From G965276675 sp965276675 (lineage in GTDB: Bacteria > Acidobacteriota > Terriglobia > Terriglobales > Acidobacteriaceae), in NCBI GenBank assembly GCA_965276675.1, contig OZ255624.1, positions 2,604,001 to 2,668,000 of the forward strand: 64,000 nucleotides of DNA, written 5' to 3'. The notes beneath the pieces were generated by a model. The model was not told the origin of the DNA and made no database searches. It worked only from the letters and a program-made list of their open reading frames with translations. The translations under genes and the position numbers were made by a program. Shown piece by piece: positions 1 to 9,135 of this stretch (position 1 is its first letter; the number at the start of each line of letters is the position of its first letter).

Positions 1-251
1 AGTCGCTCAACCGCCAGGGCATCACGATCGTGGCGGCGATCCACGATCTGACGCTGATTGAGAGCACCTTTGGGTCGGTGCTGCTGCTCAGCCGTGGCGA
101 GCGGCCAAAGCTGGGCACACCGCGCGAGGTGCTTCAGCCGGAGCTGCTGGAGCGGGCATTCAACTGCCCGCCACAGCGACAGCCGAGGCTGGTGAGCAGC
201 GACGATCTTGTCACTCACAATGCAGAACGAAAGCGGAGAGTCGGACTATGA
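1..251 (+). CDS. ABC transporter ATP-binding protein, C-terminal fragment (BtuD/FecE type)
   Basis: The gene is cut by the window start; the open frame runs in from base 3. What remains is the end of an ATPase of the vitamin B12/iron-siderophore import family. The visible part contains the switch histidine segment (VAAIHDLTLIE), followed by the usual beta-strand (LLLSRGERPKLGTP) and a short tail. Its stop overlaps the cobT start (ATGA), so the two are probably translated together. Sitting at the head of a cobalamin operon, it most likely energises corrinoid import, but the Walker A and signature motifs are outside the window, so the substrate is inferred from neighbours only. Confidence 0.8.
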   Translation, partial: SLNRQGITIVAAIHDLTLIESTFGSVLLLSRGERPKLGTPREVLQPELLERAFNCPPQRQPRLVSSDDLVTHNAERKRRVGL

Positions 252-1336
252 ACGCGGCAGCTCCCTTGCCTGAATGCGTGGCCCATGTTGCCGGCAGGAT
301 TGCGCCGGCAGATTCCCACGCGCGAGCGACAGCCCGATGTCGCATCGACAATCTGACCAAGCCTGTTGGCAGCCTGGGGCAGCTGGAGATCGTTGCAGAG
401 CAGATGGCCGGTATCTTCGCGGGGCGGATTCCGTCGCCACTGCGCAAAGCAGTTTTCGTCTTTGCCGCGGATCACGGCGTGGTGGCAGAGGGCGTGAGTC
501 CGTATCCGCAAGAGGTGACCGCGCAGATGGTTCACAACTTCCTAAGCGGCGGCGCGGCGATCAATGTGTTGGCGCGCGCAAATAGGGCAGAGTTGACGGT
601 GGTGGATGTGGGTGTGAATGCCGAGTTCGCCACTGCACCCGGGCTGCATTGCGCGAAAGTACGCCACGGCAGCCGCAATCTTGCACACGAACCGGCGATG
701 CTCCGCAAGGAACTCGCAGCCGCACTCGAGGTAGGGATCGAGCTTGCGACGAAGGTCAGCGAGCATGGAGTTTCGCTGGTCGCCGTAGGCGAGATGGGCA
801 TCGGCAACACGACAGCGGCGAGCGCCATGACGGCGATGCTCACCGGGCAAGACGCGGCTGTCGTGACCGGGCGGGGAACCGGTCTCAATCCCGCTGCACA
901 TGCACACAAGATCAGCGTCATCCGAGGAGCGATCACACGGCACTTTGACAACGGCGGGTGCAGCGCGTCTCCGCTCGAAGTGTTGCGATGCGTGGGCGGA
1001 CTGGAGATCGCGGCGATGACTGGCTTCTACCTGGGTGCGGCGGCCCAGCAAATGGCCGTTATATGCGATGGGTTTATCTCGACAGCTGCTGCTGCAGTGG
1101 CGATCGCGGTTGCTCCCGACGTCAAGGAGTATCTCTTCGCCGGACATCTGTCTGACGAGCCGGGCCATCGTTTCCTGCTTGAGTCGACCGGATTGGAGCC
1201 GCTTCTGAGAGTGGGCATGCGGCTCGGTGAGGGAACCGGCGCCGTGCTGGCGATGCCGCTCATTGAATCGGCTGTGCGCCTCTATGCCGAGATGGCCACC
1301 TTTGCCTCGGCTGGCGTGAGCACAGCAGGCGTATGA
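248..1336 (+). CDS. cobT: Nicotinate-nucleotide--dimethylbenzimidazole phosphoribosyltransferase
   Basis: CobT activates the lower ligand of cobalamin: it transfers ribose phosphate from nicotinate mononucleotide to dimethylbenzimidazole to make alpha-ribazole phosphate in the cytoplasm. The 362-residue length is normal for the family. Recognisable segments are TKPVGSLGQLE near residue 37, ADHGV near 74 and the conserved GEMGIGNTT at 181-189. The ATG overlaps the preceding ABC gene, and the stop overlaps the cobS start, again as ATGA. This indicates a tightly coupled operon of import and nucleotide-loop assembly. No cobalamin riboswitch is visible; if present it lies upstream of the window. 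Confidence 0.96.
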   Translation: MNAAAPLPECVAHVAGRIAPADSHARATARCRIDNLTKPVGSLGQLEIVAEQMAGIFAGRIPSPLRKAVFVFAADHGVVAEGVSPYPQEVTAQMVHNFLSGGAAINVLARANRAELTVVDVGVNAEFATAPGLHCAKVRHGSRNLAHEPAMLRKELAAALEVGIELATKVSEHGVSLVAVGEMGIGNTTAASAMTAMLTGQDAAVVTGRGTGLNPAAHAHKISVIRGAITRHFDNGGCSASPLEVLRCVGGLEIAAMTGFYLGAAAQQMAVICDGFISTAAAAVAIAVAPDVKEYLFAGHLSDEPGHRFLLESTGLEPLLRVGMRLGEGTGAVLAMPLIESAVRLYAEMATFASAGVSTAGV

Positions 1337-2079
1337 AGCGCACACTGGCCGACCTTGCCGTTGCCTTTCAATTTATGACGCGCCTTCCACTGCCGCGCCT
1401 AGAGTATCGGACGGATGCGCTTTCACGCGCAGCATCGTGGTTTCCGCTGGTTGGTTTGGTGGTTGGGCTGGGAGCAGCGGCAGTGCATCTCGCCATCGGT
1501 GCGCATCTCCCGCGTTCCGTGTCGGCGCTTCTCGTTCTGGTGTATCTGGTCTTGATCACGGGGGCTCTTCACGAAGATGGCTTGGCAGATGCTGCGGACG
1601 GATTCGGAGGCGGCTGGCATCGCGATCAGGTGCTGACCATCATGCGCGATAGCCGCATCGGCAGTTATGGTGCGATTGCGCTCGTGCTGTCGCTCACCGC
1701 GCGCTGGCTGCTGCTCTCGTCGCTCCCGGCCGGTACCTGGATTCGTTATGTAATCGCGGCGCATGTGCTATGCCGCTGGACTACGTTGCCGCTGAGCTAC
1801 TTTCTCAAACCCGCGCGCCAGGACGATGGCCAAGCGGCACGCATTGCACAGAGAACTCCGCGAGCAGCTTTGCTCGCGGGCACGCTGCTGGCGCTTGCGC
1901 TATGCTTTGGCGCGCTCGGGATGCTGGGCTGGGCGCCAGTGCTGACAGCGATCCTGGTCACAGGACTAGGCGCGATCTACTATCTCCGGCGGATCGGCGG
2001 CATCACGGGAGACTGCTTTGGCGCGACGAATCAGCTTACCGAGATTGCCGTGTACCTGTGCGGCGTGTGGCATCTATGA
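1333..2079 (+). CDS. cobS: Adenosylcobinamide-GDP ribazoletransferase (cobalamin synthase)
   Basis: This integral membrane enzyme joins adenosylcobinamide-GDP to alpha-ribazole (phosphate), the last step in building the nucleotide loop. The 248-residue protein has several hydrophobic helices. It carries the family acidic motif HEDGLADAADG at residues 80-90, followed by the DSRIGSYG motif near 106-113. The start overlaps the cobT stop by four bases. CobU (the GTP-attaching enzyme) is not in the window and may precede the fragment at the start. Confidence 0.95.
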   Translation: MKRTLADLAVAFQFMTRLPLPRLEYRTDALSRAASWFPLVGLVVGLGAAAVHLAIGAHLPRSVSALLVLVYLVLITGALHEDGLADAADGFGGGWHRDQVLTIMRDSRIGSYGAIALVLSLTARWLLLSSLPAGTWIRYVIAAHVLCRWTTLPLSYFLKPARQDDGQAARIAQRTPRAALLAGTLLALALCFGALGMLGWAPVLTAILVTGLGAIYYLRRIGGITGDCFGATNQLTEIAVYLCGVWHL

Positions 2080-2140
2080 AGAGCATGAGAACCGGCAACG
2101 CAGAAATTCGCTACGTAGAGATCAACAAAGGAGCAACGCA

Positions 2141-2716
2141 ATGAGTATCGCGACAAAGGGCGGCGATGGCGGCCAGACTGGACTAGCAGGCGGCGTCCGC
2201 GTTTCGAAGGCAGACCTGCGGGTGGAGGCATACGGGACGGTGGACGAACTGAACTCGACGCTTGGCTTTGCCCGGAGCATCTGCAGCCAAGCGGAGATGA
2301 GGGAGTGGACAGAGGAGATTCAGAGAACGCTCTTCCGTGTCGGCTCGGCACTTGCGACACCACCGGAGCACAGGAAGGCAGCGCCAACTTTGACTGCGGA
2401 AGATGTGGATCGTCTGACAGACCTGGTGCATGCGATCGAAGCGCGCGAGGGCATCTTGTCGGACTGGTCGGTGCCGGGGGCACTTACGGAATCGGCTGCC
2501 TACGAGGTTGCGCGGACGGTGTGTCGTCGTGCCGAGCGGAATGTTGTGCGGCTGGTGGAGAGCGGTGTTGAGATCGGGGCACAGGTTCTGCCTTACCTTA
2601 ACCGGCTCTCCGATCTGATCTGGCTCTTCGGACGCCTTCTGGAACTGGAGGCAGGTATCGACTCTAAGCTGCGCGACACGGAGCACGCTGGCTCCCGCTG
2701 GTCCAAAGCTTGGTAA
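2141..2716 (+). CDS. Cob(I)alamin adenosyltransferase, PduO/MMAB type
   Basis: The enzyme transfers the adenosyl group of ATP to reduced cob(I)alamin, making the coenzyme form. The N-terminal TKGGDGGQTGL matches the family ATP-binding TKTGDxGxT loop, and the helical core carries CRRAERNVV and YLNRLSDLIW, both typical of PduO enzymes. The frame stays open upstream to 2018, inside cobS, but the ATG at 2141 is preceded by a good ribosome binding site (AAAGGAG at 2127-2133), so this start is chosen. At 191 residues it is a single-domain adenosyltransferase. It sits between cobS and cobQ, consistent with corrinoid adenosylation during salvage. Confidence 0.93.
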   Translation: MSIATKGGDGGQTGLAGGVRVSKADLRVEAYGTVDELNSTLGFARSICSQAEMREWTEEIQRTLFRVGSALATPPEHRKAAPTLTAEDVDRLTDLVHAIEAREGILSDWSVPGALTESAAYEVARTVCRRAERNVVRLVESGVEIGAQVLPYLNRLSDLIWLFGRLLELEAGIDSKLRDTEHAGSRWSKAW

Positions 2717-2747
2717 TGAGCGATGCACAAGTCGCTGGGCGCAAGCG

Positions 2748-4307
2748 GTGACAGCCCGCTCGCTGATGGTGCTGGGCACGAGCTCGCATGTGGGCAAGTC
2801 GGTGATCACGGCTGCGCTCTGCCGCATCTTTGCTTCTGCAGGCTACTCCGTTGCGCCATTCAAGTCTCAGAACATGTCGCTCAACTCCGCCGCGACTAGC
2901 GAGGGTCTGGAGATTGGGCGAGCGCAGGCGTTACAGGCGGAGGCAGCAGGAGTTGCGGCATCGGTGCATATGAATCCGATCCTGCTGAAGCCGATGGGGG
3001 ACGCATGCTCGCAAGTAATCGTACGCGGGAAGATCTATGGTCAGCTGAGCGCCACGAACTATCATCAGCATCGCGCTCGCGAGCTGCTGCCGGTCATTGA
3101 AGAGAGCTATCGCTGGCTTGCCGCGAGGCATGACGTGATTGTCATCGAGGGCGCGGGCTCTCCGGCGGAGATTAATCTCAAAGAGAACGACATCGTGAAT
3201 TTACGCATCGCGCAAATGGCCGATGCGCCTTGCCTGCTGGTGGGGGATATCGACCGGGGCGGTGTCTTCGCTTCGTTGTACGGCACCTGTGCGTTGCTGG
3301 ACGACGATGAACGCGCGCGCATTCGCGGCTTCGTCATCAACAAGTTTCGGGGCGATATCGGGTTACTCAAACCCGGCATTACGCTGATGGAGGATCGACT
3401 GCAGAAGCCCTGCTTTGGCGTCATTCCGTTTCTGCACGGACTCGATCTTGACCAGGAGGATAGTGTTGACCTTGAAGAAATGCAGAGTGGGCCATGGCCA
3501 GCAGAGACATCGAACGGCAGGCGTCTCAGGGTCGGCGTGGTAGCGCTACCCAGCCTCTCGAACTTCACAGACTTTAACGCGCTGCGTGCTGAGCCCTGCG
3601 CGTGCGTGCACTACTGCCGTAAGCCGGAGGAGCTTGCGGACGCCGATCTGGTCATACTGCCTGGCGCCAAGCAGACCATCGATGATCTCCGCTGGCTCAA
3701 GCGCCACGGGTGGACGCAAGCTCTCGAGGAGGTAGCGGAACGCGCTCTGCTGGTAGGGATTTGCGGCGGCATGCAGATGCTTGGGATGAAGATTCGTGAT
3801 CCGGAGGGCGTCGAGACTGAAGGAATGGAGGCGGGACTGGGACTGCTCCAGATCCGTACGTCAATGCTGCCGGAGAAGGTGACGTCGCCAGCTTCAGGTG
3901 TGGTCTGCGAAGGCCCGTTCCTCAACTCACAACTCGCGGGCAAGGCGGTCAGCGGTTATGAGATTCACGTGGGCCAGATGATGTATCTGGAAGGCGCGCA
4001 GCCTTTCGCGCGGCTCCGGCGTCACTCGCAATTAGGGGATACTTTGGATGACGGATGTGTAAGCGAGAACGGACGCGTCATTGGGACGTACCTTCACGGA
4101 CTCTTCGATGAAGATGACTTTCGCCATGCACTGCTGAGCGCAGCCGTGCAGATCGCGGGCATCGCTCATCCGGACACTTGGGCCAGCTGGAAAGTGGAGC
4201 GCGCACGTTCCCTCGACAGGATTCGCGATGCTGTCGCAAATGCGCTCGATCTCGATGCAATCTTCGGCTTGGTAGAGCTGCCATCCCCGACAGGATCTTG
4301 GCATTAA
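2748..4307 (+). CDS. cobQ: Cobyric acid synthase
   Basis: CobQ amidates four side chains of adenosylcobyrinic acid diamide using glutamine and ATP. The N-terminal dethiobiotin-synthetase-like half has the P-loop GTSSHVGKS at residues 10-18 and GAGSPAEINLKENDIVN near 136. The C-terminal glutamine amidotransferase half has ILPGAKQTIDDLRWL, the nucleophile Cys339 in VGICGGMQMLG, and a late GTYLHGLFD histidine motif. The 519-residue length is normal. The start is GTG at 2748. An ATG at 2766 is possible but would cut into the first beta strand. It is the last gene of the cobalamin operon, meeting the opposite-strand acyltransferase gene end to end. Confidence 0.95.
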   Translation: MTARSLMVLGTSSHVGKSVITAALCRIFASAGYSVAPFKSQNMSLNSAATSEGLEIGRAQALQAEAAGVAASVHMNPILLKPMGDACSQVIVRGKIYGQLSATNYHQHRARELLPVIEESYRWLAARHDVIVIEGAGSPAEINLKENDIVNLRIAQMADAPCLLVGDIDRGGVFASLYGTCALLDDDERARIRGFVINKFRGDIGLLKPGITLMEDRLQKPCFGVIPFLHGLDLDQEDSVDLEEMQSGPWPAETSNGRRLRVGVVALPSLSNFTDFNALRAEPCACVHYCRKPEELADADLVILPGAKQTIDDLRWLKRHGWTQALEEVAERALLVGICGGMQMLGMKIRDPEGVETEGMEAGLGLLQIRTSMLPEKVTSPASGVVCEGPFLNSQLAGKAVSGYEIHVGQMMYLEGAQPFARLRRHSQLGDTLDDGCVSENGRVIGTYLHGLFDEDDFRHALLSAAVQIAGIAHPDTWASWKVERARSLDRIRDAVANALDLDAIFGLVELPSPTGSWH

Positions 4308-4310
4308 AAG

Positions 4311-5492
4311 CTAAGGTTGACTCACCTGGCACTCTGCCGACCGGGAGGTCGCTCGACGCTCCCGCTGCTTTCTCCGGACCTCGCGGGAGGCGATCCACAC
4401 CAGCCCGGCAAAGGTGAGCACCAGTAGAGCGAGAGCCGTGATGCCGTGCAGCTGCGAGCCTTCTCCGTAGAGCAGAGCGAGTCCAACGAAGACGAAGAAG
4501 AGGTGAGCACAAAAGACCTCAAGCGAGGCCTGGCCCAGCGTGAGCAGCGGCTCCCGCAGCACCAAGCGTTTCACCGGGCGTCGGAGCCAGTAGAAGAGAA
4601 TAGAGAAGGCAATCAGGTTCACCATGCGCAATGGACCGATCTGCCATTTATCGAGCGAAGTTCCGAAGTGCGGGGGCGTCAGCATTTCACCGAACCATCC
4701 GTGACGCACTCCGAGAAAGAAGGTGCACACTGCCGCGGCGGCGGCGACGGTCCATCCTGAGGCTTTGCCGAGTGGCACGTCTCCTTCTGCGGATTTGGCG
4801 CCCAGCCACATGCCAGTGATCCAGACCCACTGCCAGGCGAAGAGATCAAAGGCGCCCGACTGCTGCAGAGGAATGGGCAGGTGCGTCAGGTGGGTGATCC
4901 AATCGTGAGCGGCTGCGCGCAGCCCAAACTGCGCCAGCAACCACACCGCCCAGCTCACGATGAGGATAGGCTTCCAGCCACGGCGCACCGCAACGTGGAG
5001 GATAAGTGGCGAAAGCAGTAGGAAGAGCACGTACATGGGCAGAATGTCGAGCAGCGGTGGGCAATAGATGAGCAGCAGAGAGCCCAGGATCGCAGTCGCT
5101 GGATGGTCGATGTAGAAGTTGAGCAGGTTGTAAAGCGCGACCCGATGGGTGAGCACAGCGAAGGCTGCCGCAAAGGTAAACGCCATGATCAACAGCAGCA
5201 GGTGGTAGCTATAAACGCGCAGGGCACGCGTCCAGAGACGATTGCGCAGCCGCGGCATCTCTGCCACCGCCTGATGGATGTAAATACGGCTGACCAGCAA
5301 GGCCGACAGGAAGACAAAGCCCTCTGCAGAGGAGACAAAGCCGAACGGCTGATTGACCAGCTCGCTTAGCCGCGTGGGCAGGTGCGTTAGAGTCATCCAC
5401 ACCAGGAAAAGACCGCGCAGAGCATCCAGCTCCGGTTTGCGCGGTGCTTTTTCTCTAGGTTTCGCCGAGATGGATGGATGAAGAAGCGTCAT
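4311..5492 (-). CDS. OpgC-like multi-pass membrane acyltransferase
   Basis: The 393-residue protein begins with a basic cytoplasmic tail and the segment ELDALRGLFLVWMTLTHLP, which matches the start of OpgC and related acyltransferase-3 proteins. About ten hydrophobic segments follow. OpgC adds succinyl groups to osmoregulated periplasmic glucans in proteobacteria; the acceptor here is unknown. No glucan synthase gene (opgG/opgH) is next to it, so the name describes the family rather than a proven substrate. It ends four bases from the cobQ stop (convergent). No clear ribosome binding site precedes the ATG. Confidence 0.8.
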   Translation of the reverse strand: MTLLHPSISAKPREKAPRKPELDALRGLFLVWMTLTHLPTRLSELVNQPFGFVSSAEGFVFLSALLVSRIYIHQAVAEMPRLRNRLWTRALRVYSYHLLLLIMAFTFAAAFAVLTHRVALYNLLNFYIDHPATAILGSLLLIYCPPLLDILPMYVLFLLLSPLILHVAVRRGWKPILIVSWAVWLLAQFGLRAAAHDWITHLTHLPIPLQQSGAFDLFAWQWVWITGMWLGAKSAEGDVPLGKASGWTVAAAAAVCTFFLGVRHGWFGEMLTPPHFGTSLDKWQIGPLRMVNLIAFSILFYWLRRPVKRLVLREPLLTLGQASLEVFCAHLFFVFVGLALLYGEGSQLHGITALALLVLTFAGLVWIASREVRRKQRERRATSRSAECQVSQP

Positions 5493-5671
5493 AGAATGCC
5501 GGGCGATGTAAGGTTGGACCCGCGATTCGGTCTCTAGTTGCTTACAGCAGTGAGAATGCGGCCTTCGTTCTGGTTAGACGTGTCAGACGTCGCCCTTGAT
5601 GCAGCGGGTGTGATCGGCAAGATATTTCTGCATGCCGCAGCTGAACCGGCTGGCACGATACACTGCGGTCG

Positions 5672-6697
5672 ATGCCGGGCAGCCGCAGCTTCGAGACGCA
5701 ACTTGCAGCCGTTGAGGCTGTCCGCGACGGCGAGCCACGGGCGGCCGCCGACCCGCTCCGCCGCGCGCTGGCCAACCGCAACAACTACGTGGTGGGCAAA
5801 GCCGCCGACGTTGCCCAGGTCTTCGGCCTCCGCGAGCTGACACCGGAGCTACTCGCGGCCTTTGATCGGTTTTTTGCCGATCCGGAGAAGACCGATCCGC
5901 AGTGTTGGGCGAAGAATGCCATTGCTCGCGCGCTTGCAGCGTTTGAGCTGCAGGAGCCGGAGGTCTTTCTGCGCGGCATGCACCATCACCAGTATGAGCC
6001 GGTGTGGGGAGGCCGCTCGGACACAGCGGGTACTCTGCGGGGCACCTGCGCGCTGGCGCTGGTGCAGTGCCGCAGTTTGTCCGATACTGCGTTGCTGACT
6101 CACCTCGTGGATCTTCTGGCGGACGGGGACAAGTATGTGCGAACCGAAGCAGTGCGCGCGATGGAGCAGGTTGGATCACCCGCGGCGGCTCTCCTGCTGC
6201 GGCTCCGGGCCATCCTGCCCGGGGAAGAGCCTGAAGTTCTGGGTGCATGCTACGGGGCGATTCTGCGAGTGGAAGGCCACTCCGCGGGGCAGTCTACAAT
6301 CCGGTGGGTGAGTCGGTTTTTAGCCCCAGCCGATGATGCCGCCGCAGAGGCAGCGCTGGCGATTGCGGGAACGCACTCGGTCGAGGCGTTTGAGGTGCTG
6401 CGCGACGCGATCGGAGCACCATTCGGGGCGTCGCTTAGGGCATCCGTGGATAGCTGGTTCCGGTCGGTCCTGTTCTCGGCTGTTGCGCTTACGCGTCAGG
6501 AGCCAGCGTATGAGTTTCTGCTTGACCTTATCGAGAGGCGATCCCGTGGAGCGGAGGACGCCCTGGAGGCGCTGTTGCGGGCTCTGCCGCCGGAAGAGGT
6601 TCTCGGCAGAGCGCAGCACGCGATCGCCGGCGATGAGCGGCTGATGGAGGTCTTTCGCGCGCAGGGTGGAATACCTAGTACGCGGCAATCCCCGTAA
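5672..6697 (+). CDS. HEAT-repeat-like alpha-helical protein
   Basis: The 341-residue protein consists of alpha-helical repeats rich in Ala, Leu, Arg and Glu. Examples are RRALANRNNYVVGKAADVA, LVDLLADGDKYVRTEAVRAM and AEAALAIAGTHSVEAFEVL, which match the HEAT/PBS-lyase repeat pattern used as a protein-binding scaffold. There is no signal peptide or catalytic motif. The start ATG lacks an obvious ribosome binding site, so the N terminus is uncertain. Its last 23 bases overlap the 3' end of the acyl-CoA dehydrogenase gene on the other strand. The partner is unknown. Confidence 0.72.
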   Translation: MPGSRSFETQLAAVEAVRDGEPRAAADPLRRALANRNNYVVGKAADVAQVFGLRELTPELLAAFDRFFADPEKTDPQCWAKNAIARALAAFELQEPEVFLRGMHHHQYEPVWGGRSDTAGTLRGTCALALVQCRSLSDTALLTHLVDLLADGDKYVRTEAVRAMEQVGSPAAALLLRLRAILPGEEPEVLGACYGAILRVEGHSAGQSTIRWVSRFLAPADDAAAEAALAIAGTHSVEAFEVLRDAIGAPFGASLRASVDSWFRSVLFSAVALTRQEPAYEFLLDLIERRSRGAEDALEALLRALPPEEVLGRAQHAIAGDERLMEVFRAQGGIPSTRQSP

Positions 6698-7853
6698 TCG
6701 CCTGGCCGATGATGAGGGTGTGGATGTCGTGAGTGCCCTCGTAGGTCTTGACCGACTCGAGATTCATCATGTGGCGCATCACAGGGTAGTCGTCGGTGAT
6801 GCCGGCGCCTCCTAGTATGTCGCGAGCCATCCGGGCGCAGTCCAGGGCCATGGCGACATTATTGCGCTTGGCCATCGAGATGTGTTCGGGATTGAGTTTG
6901 CCAGCGTCTTTTAGACGTCCCAGCTGCAAAGCCAGCAGCTGGCCCTTGGTGATCTCGGTGATCATCCAAGTCAGCTTTTCCTGCACCAGCTGGTGGCTGG
7001 CGATAGGCGCTTCGCGGAACTGCTTGCGTAGCAGCGAATACTGGAGCGCCGTGTCGTAGCAGGACATGGCTGCCCCGAGCGCGCCCCAGCTGATGCCGAA
7101 GCGCGCCTGGTTCAGGCACATGAGCGGGGACTTCAGGCCGCCTGTTCCAGGCAGCAGGTTCTTGGCAGGGATACGCACGTCTGTCATGGAGAGACCGGAG
7201 GTGACAGACGCGCGGAGGGACCATTTGCCGTGGACGTCGTAGGCGCGAAAGCCCGGGCGGTCGGTCTCGACAAGAAAGCCGCGAACACGATCGTTTTCGT
7301 CATCGACCTTGGCCCAGACCACGGCCACGTCCGCGATGGAACCGGAGGTGATCCACATCTTCTCGCCGTTCAGGATGTAGTCGTCCTCATCCTTGCGGGC
7401 GTGGGTGTGCATGCCGCCTGGGTTGGAGCCGAAGTCGGGCTCCGTGAGGCCGAAGCAGCCGAGCTTCTCGCCGGTGGCCATCTTGGGCAGCCAGGCATCC
7501 TTCTGCTCGTCCGTGCCAAAGGTGTAGATGGGATACATGACCAGGGCCGACTGCACGCTTACGAACGAGCGCAGGCCGGAGTCGCCGCGCTCGAGCTCCT
7601 GCATTACTAGGCCGTATTCGATGTTGGACATGCCGGCGCAGCCGTAGCCATCCAAGTTTGCACCGAAGAAGCCCAGCTCTCCCATGGGCTGGATCAGCTC
7701 CCTGGGGAAGCGGTCCTCCCGGTTGCACTCCTCGATGATGGGAATGACGTTCTCTTCCGTAAAGCGGCGCGCTGTATCACGCGCCAGGCGCTCGTCGTTG
7801 GAGAGCAGGGCATCGAAGCCGATGAAATCTACGCCTTTGAACTTGAATGCCAT
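6675..7853 (-). CDS. gcdH: Glutaryl-CoA dehydrogenase-like acyl-CoA dehydrogenase
   Basis: This FAD enzyme would oxidise and decarboxylate glutaryl-CoA to crotonyl-CoA in lysine/tryptophan and aromatic breakdown. The 392-residue protein has the full acyl-CoA dehydrogenase fold. GCDH-specific features include the arginine in DSGLRSFVSVQSALVM (Arg95), which matches the glutarate-carboxylate-binding arginine of characterised enzymes, and the catalytic base Glu372 in TYEGTHDIH. The C-terminal IIGQAITGIAAY is close to typical GCDH tails. No electron-transfer flavoprotein genes are adjacent. Assignment to the family is firm; glutarate specificity rests on the arginine and the C-terminal match. Confidence 0.9.
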   Translation of the reverse strand: MAFKFKGVDFIGFDALLSNDERLARDTARRFTEENVIPIIEECNREDRFPRELIQPMGELGFFGANLDGYGCAGMSNIEYGLVMQELERGDSGLRSFVSVQSALVMYPIYTFGTDEQKDAWLPKMATGEKLGCFGLTEPDFGSNPGGMHTHARKDEDDYILNGEKMWITSGSIADVAVVWAKVDDENDRVRGFLVETDRPGFRAYDVHGKWSLRASVTSGLSMTDVRIPAKNLLPGTGGLKSPLMCLNQARFGISWGALGAAMSCYDTALQYSLLRKQFREAPIASHQLVQEKLTWMITEITKGQLLALQLGRLKDAGKLNPEHISMAKRNNVAMALDCARMARDILGGAGITDDYPVMRHMMNLESVKTYEGTHDIHTLIIGQAITGIAAY

Positions 7854-7999
7854 GGTTGGGCCGGGTCCTTATCGCGCGAGTTGCAAACGCACTAGGTTAG
7901 CAGGAAGGGAGTAGGTCTGCGAATTAGTGTTTAAAGTGCGATCAAGGTGCTCAGCGTGTGCGCGGCGATGTACACTCCCTCATCTCACGGGAGGGCTGT

Positions 8000-8314
8000 A
8001 TGCAATCACGCTTTCACGCAATCTATATCTCACGGGCATGGTTCTTAGCTGCTGGCGTCATCCTCGGTTTTGGAGCGCACGTCCTACAGCACCCCGCGCA
8101 CGTCAGCGCTCAAGGAAACACCTTAACGCAGGCACCCTGCAACAGCACTGTGCCGGTGTCATGGGGCAAATTTCAGGGCGGCAGCAGCCTGGGTCTCGCC
8201 TTTGAAGATTCTGCAGGTACGGTGCGCGTTATCAGAAATCCACAGTGCCTCATCTCGGGCACTGGTTTCGGCGCCACGCAGCTCATTCCGGATCTGAAGA
8301 TCGAGCGCAAATAG
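8000..8314 (+). CDS. Small exported protein of unknown function
   Basis: The 104-residue product starts with a basic stretch and a hydrophobic segment (AWFLAAGVILGFGAHVL), then a likely cleavage region near SAQG. The mature part is about 65 residues, with two cysteines (TQAPCNST and RNPQCLIS) that could form a disulfide. The frame is open from a GTG at 7958, but the ATG at 8000 has a good GGGAGGG ribosome binding site a few bases upstream, so it is preferred. I do not recognise the family. It converges on the lysine-rich exported protein gene. Confidence 0.6.
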   Translation: MQSRFHAIYISRAWFLAAGVILGFGAHVLQHPAHVSAQGNTLTQAPCNSTVPVSWGKFQGGSSLGLAFEDSAGTVRVIRNPQCLISGTGFGATQLIPDLKIERK

Positions 8315-8417
8315 CCAAATCCGGAGCTTGCGTGCGCATACTTCGAGAATGCAGAAGGCGTCCCCCGGAAAGGAAACGCCCGACGCAAACGCTGTCCGAA
8401 ACTAGAAGTACTGCTAG

Positions 8418-8726
8418 TTACATGTGCGGATTTGTCGCATTGCCTACCTTGTTAGCGGTATCGGAGGTCGCATCCGCCGTGGCGTGAGCCGCCTTCTTCG
8501 TGCCGCGCTTGGTCTTGCCGTACACCTTTTTGGTGCCGTTCTTGGTCGAGTGATAGGCGTGCTTGGTGCCCTTTGAGACCGCGTGGCCAGTGTCGCTTGC
8601 GGCGTTCTTCGTACTTTGACCGGCATGGTGCATATCCTGTCCCGCGGTCTGCGCAAAGGAGGCCGAGCAGAAGATAAGAGATGATGCCAGGAGCATGGGA
8701 CCAACTAAGTTGCGTGTCACCTTCAT
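8418..8726 (-). CDS. Exported Lys/His/Thr-rich protein with 11-residue repeats (copy 1)
   Basis: The 102-residue product has a signal peptide (MKVTRNLVGPMLLASSLIF ending near SFAQ). The mature part is very basic and follows an approximate 11-residue pattern with recurring TK-GTKK blocks (STKNGTKKVYG, KTKRGTKKAAH, then ATSDTANKV). The pattern is reminiscent of LEA and synuclein repeats that form amphipathic helices. The ATG at 8726 has a GGAGG ribosome binding site about nine bases away, which rules out a longer start at 8795. A clear paralogue is at 22841-23158 (shared GPMLLAS, AQTAGQDM, GTKKV and TANKV blocks). Function is unknown; an envelope or nucleic-acid/phospholipid-binding stress role is a guess. 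Confidence 0.72.
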   Translation of the reverse strand: MKVTRNLVGPMLLASSLIFCSASFAQTAGQDMHHAGQSTKNAASDTGHAVSKGTKHAYHSTKNGTKKVYGKTKRGTKKAAHATADATSDTANKVGNATNPHM

Positions 8727-9135
8727 TTGTACATTCCTCCAGAAGCTCTTATCCTCAGATGCTGTCATCAAGTGTAAAACGAAGGCGAAACTCAATATCC
8801 TGTGCAGCGCCCCGCGCCTAGCAGCGACAAATCAGAAGAATCAGCGGGACTTTACAGCCTTTGCGTCGGTTTGTGCCTCTTAGCTTGTGCTTTGAAGGCT
8901 GGAGCTGCAGGTACTGATCCGAAGGCTCTCTGACCAGTTTTCATCCATAATACTGGACTCCAATAGCTTAGACCCCGCACAAGCTTGGTGGCCAAACCAT
9001 GCAGTGGGAACTCAAACTATCGCGCCCATTCCGAATCTTCGGCATACCTATGTATATTGACCGCAACGCAAGTGCAGAACGAAGCGATGTAGTTCGCTGG
9101 CAATTCCAAGCTAGAGCCAGCAGAAAGATAGCAAC
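8727..9135. other. Intergenic region without a recognisable gene
   Basis: About 400 bases lie between the divergent small exported protein gene and the AI-2E permease gene. I translated both strands by eye and found no convincing coding frame, hairpin terminator or tRNA. It probably contains promoters for both flanking genes, but I could not identify confident -35/-10 pairs. Confidence 0.5.

Noticed and set aside
1..250. Cobalamin riboswitch upstream of the B12 genes
   Set aside because: No B12-box-like region is visible; the operon begins outside the window.
542..1345. 267-codon minus-strand frame opposite cobT
   Set aside because: Antisense shadow of an unambiguous cobT; no recognisable domain.
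2716..2751. 11-codon frame between the adenosyltransferase and cobQ genes (ATG at 2716, TGA overlapping the GTG start)
   Set aside because: Possible leader peptide, but it has no supporting features beyond position; too short to judge.
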